From contig CACYDS010000035.1 in NCBI GenBank assembly GCA_902773285.1, forward strand, positions 1-10,980: DNA of 10,980 nt, given 5' to 3'. The notes beneath the pieces are model-generated. The model did not search any database. It was not told the DNA's origin and saw only the letters and a list, made by a program, of their open reading frames with translations. Made by a program: the position numbers and the translations under genes. The DNA comes from an uncultured Pseudomonadota bacterium. Lineage in GTDB: Bacteria > Pseudomonadota > Alphaproteobacteria > RUG11792. Positions 5,775-10,980 of the stretch are shown one piece after another. The stretch's first letter is position 1. Each line of letters begins with the position of its first letter.

Positions 5775-8537
5775 ATGACAAAACAGCTAAAGGATACGGT
5801 GTTTTTACCGAAAACCAATTTCCCAATGAGGGGGGATTTGGCGAATAAAGAACCACAGATGGTAGAACAGTGGAAAAGTGAGGGCATATACGAAAAGTTA
5901 CGCAAGGCTTCGAAAAATCGAGAGAAATTCATACTTCACTCCGGCCCTCCATACGCGAATGGAAAAATACATATAGGACATGCTATGAATGGTATACTAA
6001 AGGATGTCATAGCGAAATCATGCCAAATGTTGGGTTACGATGCGCCATTGGTGTTTGGGTGGGATTGCCATGGTCTTCCTATCGAATGGAAGATAGAGGA
6101 AAACTACCTAAAAGAAGGCAAAAAACGCGATGAAGTGCCTGTGTCGGAATTCATGGCGAGGTGCCGCGAGTTTGCGAAAAATTGGATGGAAGAGCAAAAG
6201 GAAGGCTTTAGAAAACTTGGTATAATCTCGGATTTCGATAATCCGTATTGCACTATGGACCAAAATTCCGAAGCAACTATTTGTGAGAAGTTTTTTAGTA
6301 TTTTGAAAAAAGGCTTGGTATATCGCGGAAAAAAGCCCGTCATGTGGTCGGTTGTTGAGAAAACGGCATTAGCTGAAGCTGAGCTGGAGTATAAGGACAA
6401 AGTCAGCGATGCAATATTTGTGAAGTTCCCGATTATAGAAGCGAAAGATGTTCGTTTTAGAGATTGCTTTGCTGTGATTTGGACGACAACTCCTTGGACT
6501 ATACCTGCAAATAAAGCTATTGCTTATTCCGAGGAGTTTGAATATGCAATAATCGAAGTTGGCAATGATAAATTAATTGTAGCGAAAGAGTTAATACAAT
6601 CTTTTATTAAAGAGGCTCACATTAGTGAATACGAGGTTCTAGACACATTCGACGGAAGCGCACTTGAAGGCGTAATCTGCGTTCATCCTTTGCGAAACTT
6701 GGGCTTTAAGCACAACGTGCCTATGTTGCCTGCGTCGCATGTCACTATAGATACTGGAACAGGTTTGGTGCATACAGCTCCTGCGCACGGGATGGATGAC
6801 TTTTTGCTTGGAAAAAAATACAATTTACCGATCGAAGATACAGTAAATCCAGATGGGACTTTGGCTTCATTCTTGCCGTATTTTGCTGGCGAGCATGTCT
6901 TTAAAGTAAATCCGCATGTTATTGAGGAACTAAGCAAAGCCGGTAATCTGGTGCATGCTTATAAAATTACACATAGTTATCCGCACTCCTGGCGTTCCAA
7001 GGCCCCTTTGATATTCCGCACTACAACGCAGTGGTTTATTGGTATAGATGGCATAAGGAATCAGCTTTTGAGCGAAATAGACAAAACTAAATGGTATCCA
7101 GCTCAGTATGTTAATCGCATACGTTCGATGGTCGAGAAGCGTCCTGACTGGTGCATTTCAAGGCAGCGCATATGGGGCGTGCCAATTGCATTGTTCATAA
7201 ACAAGCAAACGGATGAAGTCCTGATGGATGATGAAGTTTTTGCACGTATTTTGGATACATTCAGATCAGAAGGCATAGAAGCTTGGCGGACAAAACCAGC
7301 GTCGTATTTCCTAGGCGAGAAATACAATCCTTCTGATTATACGCAAGTGTCCGATACACTAGAGGTATGGTTTGACAGTGCCTGCACTCATCATTACGTA
7401 TTAGAACAACGCGAAGATTTGAAGCATCCTGCGGACTTATATTTTGAGGGCTCCGATCAGCATCGCGGATGGTTCCAATCAGCATTGGTTGAATCTGTAT
7501 GCACAACAGGAAAGGCGCCGTATAAACAAGTCGCAACCCACGGCTTTGTCTTGGATAAAAATGGGCTAAAAATGTCTAAGTCACTTGGTAATGTTGTCTC
7601 TCCAGAAGATATAGCGAGCAAGTTAGGTGCAGATATTTTGCGCTTATGGTGCATAAATTCTGATTATTCTGAAGATATGCGAATCGGAGATGAAATATTA
7701 AAACGTTGTCAGGATGTATACCGAAGATATAGGAATACATTGCGCTACCTACTTGGGGTAATATCTGGGAGCAAAAATGAATCGTTGTCTATATCAGGTA
7801 TGCCTGAGCTGGAGCGTTATATTCTATCGCAGTTGTATAATTTGGACGTATTGTTGAAAAAATCTATTAAAGACTTAGATTTCAACAAATTCTACACAGA
7901 GCTGCATAACTTTTGTTCAAATGACTTGTCTTCTTTCTATTTTGATATACGGAAGGATACTGTGTATTGCGATAGATCAGATAGTCCAGCCAGAAAAGCT
8001 TGTATACAGGTTATGCGCGAAGTGTTTGTGTGTTTGGTGCATTGGCTGGCTCCTGTGTTGTCCTTTACAGCCGAGGAAGCGTGGACTGCATACAATGGAG
8101 AACATGAGAGTATACACTTAAATCAATTTCCGCAAATTCCAGCAGACTGGAAAGATGAAAAGCTTGAGAAAAAATGGGCAGATATACAATCTCTGCGCAA
8201 AACAATTACTGAAGCAATAGAAATAGAGCGCGCCTCTAAAACCATTGGTTCTAGTTTGGAGTGCGAAGTGAATATATATGTCAGCGAAATTGATAAGGTC
8301 CGGATGTTTAAACCAATAGATATGGCGGAGCTTGCAATAGTCTCGAAAGCAACGCTGATTAACGCTCAGGCTCCTTCGAATGCCACCATAAATGAGGAGT
8401 TAGGTATCGGGGTCGTAGTTAAGAAAACCTCTGGCTTAAAGTGCGATCGTTGCTGGAAAATTAGTGCAGATGTAGCATTGCTCAACACGGAATTTGGTGA
8501 AGTAAATCTATGTAAGCGTTGCCATGCAGCAATATAA
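5775..8537 (+). CDS. ileS: Isoleucyl-tRNA synthetase
   Basis: IleS charges tRNA-Ile with isoleucine and edits mischarged valine. It is a class Ia enzyme of 920 residues, the bacterial type. Seen in order: SGPPYANGKIHIGH with the HIGH motif at 66-69, GWDCHGLPIEW, the CP1 editing domain with TTTPW (237-241) and HTAPAHGMDD (333-342, Asp342 being the conserved editing aspartate), EGSDQHRGWFQ, KMSKS at 599-603, the anticodon-binding helices, and a C-terminal zinc site with Cys890, Cys893, Cys913 and Cys916. All key residues are present, so the enzyme should be active. ATG 5775 has AAGGGA five bases upstream. It is the last gene of the cluster beginning at rpmF. lspA often follows ileS in proteobacteria; here the next gene is an exported Asn-rich protein. 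Confidence 0.98.
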   Translation: MTKQLKDTVFLPKTNFPMRGDLANKEPQMVEQWKSEGIYEKLRKASKNREKFILHSGPPYANGKIHIGHAMNGILKDVIAKSCQMLGYDAPLVFGWDCHGLPIEWKIEENYLKEGKKRDEVPVSEFMARCREFAKNWMEEQKEGFRKLGIISDFDNPYCTMDQNSEATICEKFFSILKKGLVYRGKKPVMWSVVEKTALAEAELEYKDKVSDAIFVKFPIIEAKDVRFRDCFAVIWTTTPWTIPANKAIAYSEEFEYAIIEVGNDKLIVAKELIQSFIKEAHISEYEVLDTFDGSALEGVICVHPLRNLGFKHNVPMLPASHVTIDTGTGLVHTAPAHGMDDFLLGKKYNLPIEDTVNPDGTLASFLPYFAGEHVFKVNPHVIEELSKAGNLVHAYKITHSYPHSWRSKAPLIFRTTTQWFIGIDGIRNQLLSEIDKTKWYPAQYVNRIRSMVEKRPDWCISRQRIWGVPIALFINKQTDEVLMDDEVFARILDTFRSEGIEAWRTKPASYFLGEKYNPSDYTQVSDTLEVWFDSACTHHYVLEQREDLKHPADLYFEGSDQHRGWFQSALVESVCTTGKAPYKQVATHGFVLDKNGLKMSKSLGNVVSPEDIASKLGADILRLWCINSDYSEDMRIGDEILKRCQDVYRRYRNTLRYLLGVISGSKNESLSISGMPELERYILSQLYNLDVLLKKSIKDLDFNKFYTELHNFCSNDLSSFYFDIRKDTVYCDRSDSPARKACIQVMREVFVCLVHWLAPVLSFTAEEAWTAYNGEHESIHLNQFPQIPADWKDEKLEKKWADIQSLRKTITEAIEIERASKTIGSSLECEVNIYVSEIDKVRMFKPIDMAELAIVSKATLINAQAPSNATINEELGIGVVVKKTSGLKCDRCWKISADVALLNTEFGEVNLCKRCHAAI

Positions 8538-8577
8538 AGGCGGCATTCCCTTAGTGCATAGATGAATATGTCTGCAT

Positions 8578-8621
8578 AAAATCTGGCAAAAAAAGAGCCA
8601 TAGATGTAAAATTAGATTTTT
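8578..8621 (+). terminator. Weak candidate terminator after ileS
   Basis: AAAATCT (8578-8584) is the reverse complement of AGATTTT (8614-8620), followed by one more T. Inside lies a small GGC/GCC hairpin with an A7 loop (8585-8599). The outer stem is AT-rich and the T-run is short, so the call is tentative. It lies between ileS and the strong promoter at 8624, which is where the ileS operon should end. Confidence 0.35.
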
Positions 8622-8623
8622 GT

Positions 8624-8652
8624 TTGGCATACGATGCAATTTGATATACAAT
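8624..8652 (+). promoter_or_regulatory. Strong sigma70-type promoter for the Asn-rich exported protein
   Basis: TTGGCA (8624-8629) and TACAAT (8647-8652) are separated by the ideal 17 bases, with one mismatch each to consensus. A start near 8659 gives a leader of about 44 bases before ATG 8703. This implies expression independent of the ileS cluster. It uses the same -35 hexamer as the promoter predicted for the exported protein at the left edge. Confidence 0.6.
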
Positions 8653-8689
8653 ATAAATATCGGGTATTGTGTTAAATGGAATTTAGTTT

Positions 8690-8694
8690 AGGAG
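8690..8694 (+). promoter_or_regulatory. Ribosome-binding site deciding the start of the Asn-rich protein
   Basis: AGGAG lies eight bases before ATG 8703. An in-frame ATG at 8676 would prepend MEFSLGVRD but has no SD and would spoil the signal-peptide N-terminus. Confidence 0.65.
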
Positions 8695-8702
8695 TTAGAG
8701 AT

Positions 8703-10980
8703 ATGAATACTAAAAAAATTATTTTGGGAGCGCCTGTTATTCTTGCTGTTTGTGTAGCGGATGTATTGGCGTCAGCCCGCCCTACCCAGATATATTCTAA
8801 TAGGGAAAGTGAAAATGGAAAAATTCGATGGAATGTTAGCAATAATAGAACAGTCTTATCTCGAAGTTCAAATAAAATGGGATCAGCGCTGAACGAGGCT
8901 CCGAAAAAAGAAGTAGTTATCAAAAATGACATGCGGTCAATAACTGAATTAAAAAAGGGTAAGCGATTAAATGCGGATATGAAAAAAAACGCAGATAGCT
9001 TAGCCAAATATGGCCGTCGCGACCAAAAAATCTTAGCGAATAAGCAAAAGATTGGGCGAGCAGCTAGTGCAGATAAAGATATTAAATATAATAACGTGGG
9101 TGTTTATTTCAGCGCGAACAAAAAGACTGATAATGAGCAACAAGGATCCAAAACTCAGACATTTGATCCGAAGCTTTTAGCCAATTATAAAGAAAATCTT
9201 AACTCACCGGGGACTAATATTGCGTTAAAGAATTCTACGCACTTTAGCAATAGCAAAATACCTTTGTCAAGGTCCAAAAATGAACCCATAAATGATAAAA
9301 ATCAAAGAATTAACAATAACATTAAAGTCAATCTTGAGTCACAGATGAGCGGCGTTGTGGATGCTAATGACAAACTTGACCAGAAGGGTGATAATTTCCG
9401 AAAGCAAGTCTCCAGGCCGCCGCACAGGATTAAAAAACCGAATGTAAAAAAGGATATAACAAAAAAGATTGTGCTAACAAGCACAACTGGCGAACTGAAA
9501 AAGTTACAAAGTAATCAGAGTATTCAGAATATTATCAATAATAATACTATATCTAATAATATAGAAAGCAAAAAGCTGAACGATTTAAAAAAATTGGTTG
9601 AAAATGATCGTCAAAATGAGATAACAAAAAATAATTTGGAGATTGAAGGCCAAGAAGAAAAAAATAATGCGTTGTTAAACAGTTTGCCAGTCAATGAACT
9701 TCAAGAAGGAGTGAAAAATAATATAACACAAAATAATGATACTAATAATATTATTTATATTCAAAGCGCAGATCAGAATATAGATCGGAACAACAATAAT
9801 CAGAACGACAATAATAAAGGGATAGACATAAAAGAGAGTACCAGTATAAACATTACAGACGAGAATAATGATGATAAAAGTCAAAATATAGATGTTAACA
9901 GCGACAATAAAAATCGACTCAGTAAAGAGATAATTATGATAAATGAAATACCGCAGCAGGAGGATACGAAACAAGTGAGTGGCAACATTCAAGGAATGTT
10001 GTCTAGCCAAAACCTAAAAAATTCTCAAATGTTTCGAGAAAAAAATGTAAAAAATATAGGGAGTGAAAACAATGCGGAAGATAACAATACCTATAATATA
10101 AATATTGTTAATAATGATAATATAGATATTAATGACAACCTCAATGACCCGGAAAATTTAACAGAGAAAAACAGTATTGATAATAATGAAATTTTGTATA
10201 AAACAGCTAAGATAATGGATGATCAAAATGATAATATTGAAAATAACAATGATAAAAACTACAAAATGAACGGCTCCAAAGGCGCGGAGGGAGGAACTTT
10301 AAACAACCGGAACAAGGACTATTTGATCGATCCTGTACAGGATAAGATGAATAAGAGTGCGGAGATTAACCGTAAGTTCTCTGAGCTTGGGGAGAGTGAC
10401 ACAATTTTCAAAGAAAATTTATCGCAAAAAGAACCAGAATCCAAGATTGTAATACGGGATTATGATGATAATAAGCTAGAAGAAAACAGCAAACAGCCGT
10501 TCTCTAACAATATCAAGATGGAGAGTAATACCAAAATAATGGAGAGAACAAATCAGAACCCAGAACAAAAAGAATTGACAATATCGCAATTTATATCAAA
10601 GGACAAAAATGAAATAGACCAAAACAATTTGGAGGAAAATAATATCATCTCTATTAACAATAACAATTTGGGTAAAATGGGCAGCGGGGATTCGAACTAC
10701 GGTGTTCCATTCAATCAACAGCAAAATCTAGAAGTTCAAAACAAGCTAGATGATAGCAAAGAAATAAATATGGAATTTATAGAGGGCGACGATAAAAACC
10801 ACGAAACGCAAGAAAACCAGCAATATCTACAAGAAAACAAATTTACCGATATCGCGAACATCAATATGCATCAGATCACTGAACAGAACCGGACATTAAT
10901 ATTAAATAATCTTAAAAAACTCAACCAAGGGGTAAGCAATGAAGTGAAACCTGGTAAGCTAGTAGGGGTGCATAGCTCAA
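8703..10980 (+). CDS. Large exported asparagine-rich low-complexity protein, 3' end beyond window
   Basis: I do not recognise this protein. The frame from ATG 8703 has no stop for 759 codons and continues past the right edge. Residues 1-25 (MNTKKIILGAP then a hydrophobic core) form a Sec signal peptide with an ASA cleavage site before Arg26. Residues 26 to about 268 are hydrophilic and Lys/Arg-rich (for example KKGKR, RIKKPNVKK), ending near the TSTTGELKKLQ segment. From about 270 onward the sequence is dominated by Asn with Asp, Glu, Gln, Ile and Lys; by hand count Asn is 37 of 141 residues in 270-410. I see no cysteine after the signal and only one tryptophan (Trp43). The second part looks disordered and has no recognisable fold or motif. 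It has its own promoter and a good SD. A surface or secreted protein meeting a eukaryotic host is plausible but unproven. A C-terminal domain or anchor may lie outside the window. Confidence 0.8.
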   Translation, partial: MNTKKIILGAPVILAVCVADVLASARPTQIYSNRESENGKIRWNVSNNRTVLSRSSNKMGSALNEAPKKEVVIKNDMRSITELKKGKRLNADMKKNADSLAKYGRRDQKILANKQKIGRAASADKDIKYNNVGVYFSANKKTDNEQQGSKTQTFDPKLLANYKENLNSPGTNIALKNSTHFSNSKIPLSRSKNEPINDKNQRINNNIKVNLESQMSGVVDANDKLDQKGDNFRKQVSRPPHRIKKPNVKKDITKKIVLTSTTGELKKLQSNQSIQNIINNNTISNNIESKKLNDLKKLVENDRQNEITKNNLEIEGQEEKNNALLNSLPVNELQEGVKNNITQNNDTNNIIYIQSADQNIDRNNNNQNDNNKGIDIKESTSINITDENNDDKSQNIDVNSDNKNRLSKEIIMINEIPQQEDTKQVSGNIQGMLSSQNLKNSQMFREKNVKNIGSENNAEDNNTYNINIVNNDNIDINDNLNDPENLTEKNSIDNNEILYKTAKIMDDQNDNIENNNDKNYKMNGSKGAEGGTLNNRNKDYLIDPVQDKMNKSAEINRKFSELGESDTIFKENLSQKEPESKIVIRDYDDNKLEENSKQPFSNNIKMESNTKIMERTNQNPEQKELTISQFISKDKNEIDQNNLEENNIISINNNNLGKMGSGDSNYGVPFNQQQNLEVQNKLDDSKEINMEFIEGDDKNHETQENQQYLQENKFTDIANINMHQITEQNRTLILNNLKKLNQGVSNEVKPGKLVGVHSS

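Noticed and set aside
7921..8121. Plus-strand frame of 66 codons inside ileS
   Set aside because: Out-of-frame shadow within an intact synthetase; composition is Cys-rich and meaningless.
8745..8756. Lipobox-like LAVC in the signal peptide of the Asn-rich protein
   Set aside because: Residue -1 is Val instead of Gly/Ala/Ser, the cysteine is in the hydrophobic core, and a good ASA signal peptidase I site follows.
9927..9938. Internal start (GAGATAATTATG) inside the Asn-rich gene resembling the HIT gene start
   Set aside because: The ATG is in frame with the main protein and nothing else marks a separate gene; probably chance in AT-rich DNA.
9675..10010. Minus-strand reading frame of 111 codons with a very hydrophobic, membrane-like product
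   Set aside because: It is the reverse of the Asn-rich gene: AAT and AAC codons read as ATT and GTT, giving false Ile/Val-rich stretches. No SD or family resemblance.

Overview
The window looks like chromosome from an AT-rich alphaproteobacterium. The polynucleotide phosphorylase N-terminus, the L32 start (MAVPKKKTSKSRRG) and the rpmF-plsX-fabH gene order all fit that class. IleS is the ordinary bacterial type with a C-terminal zinc site, not the long eukaryote-like type I associate with Rickettsia. Both edges carry exported proteins I do not recognise, one of them large and asparagine-rich. That would suit a host-associated lineage such as the Holosporales, but the placement is an inference. 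Stops include TGA (pnp, plsX), so the normal bacterial code applies.

Layout. Positions 1-496 (minus strand) hold the 5' part of a gene for a small exported protein that runs off the left edge. It faces away from pnp (693-2753, plus). The 196-base gap between them carries predicted divergent promoters that share a -35 box, an 8-bp inverted repeat, and a hairpin with a T6 tract lying directly before the pnp ribosome-binding site. A 460-base gene-free stretch follows pnp. It holds a likely pnp terminator, a candidate promoter, a 12-bp perfect palindrome and a second hairpin plus T-tract that buries an orphan Shine-Dalgarno-like sequence.

Positions 3214-8537 form one compact plus-strand cluster: rpmF (L32), plsX, fabH, a HIT-family hydrolase and ileS. 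Neighbouring genes overlap by 20 bases or are separated by 9-17. PlsX and FabH supply phospholipid and fatty-acid synthesis, L32 and IleS supply translation, and the HIT protein would scavenge aminoacyl or nucleoside phosphoramidates. Together with pnp (RNA turnover) this is housekeeping content.

Positions 8538-8702 contain a weak terminator and a strong sigma70-like promoter. From 8703 a single frame stays open to the last base: at least 759 codons, with a signal peptide, a basic first third and a long low-complexity Asn-rich region without cysteine. It is the most unusual object here. I see no tRNA, rRNA, CRISPR array, insertion sequence or integration site.
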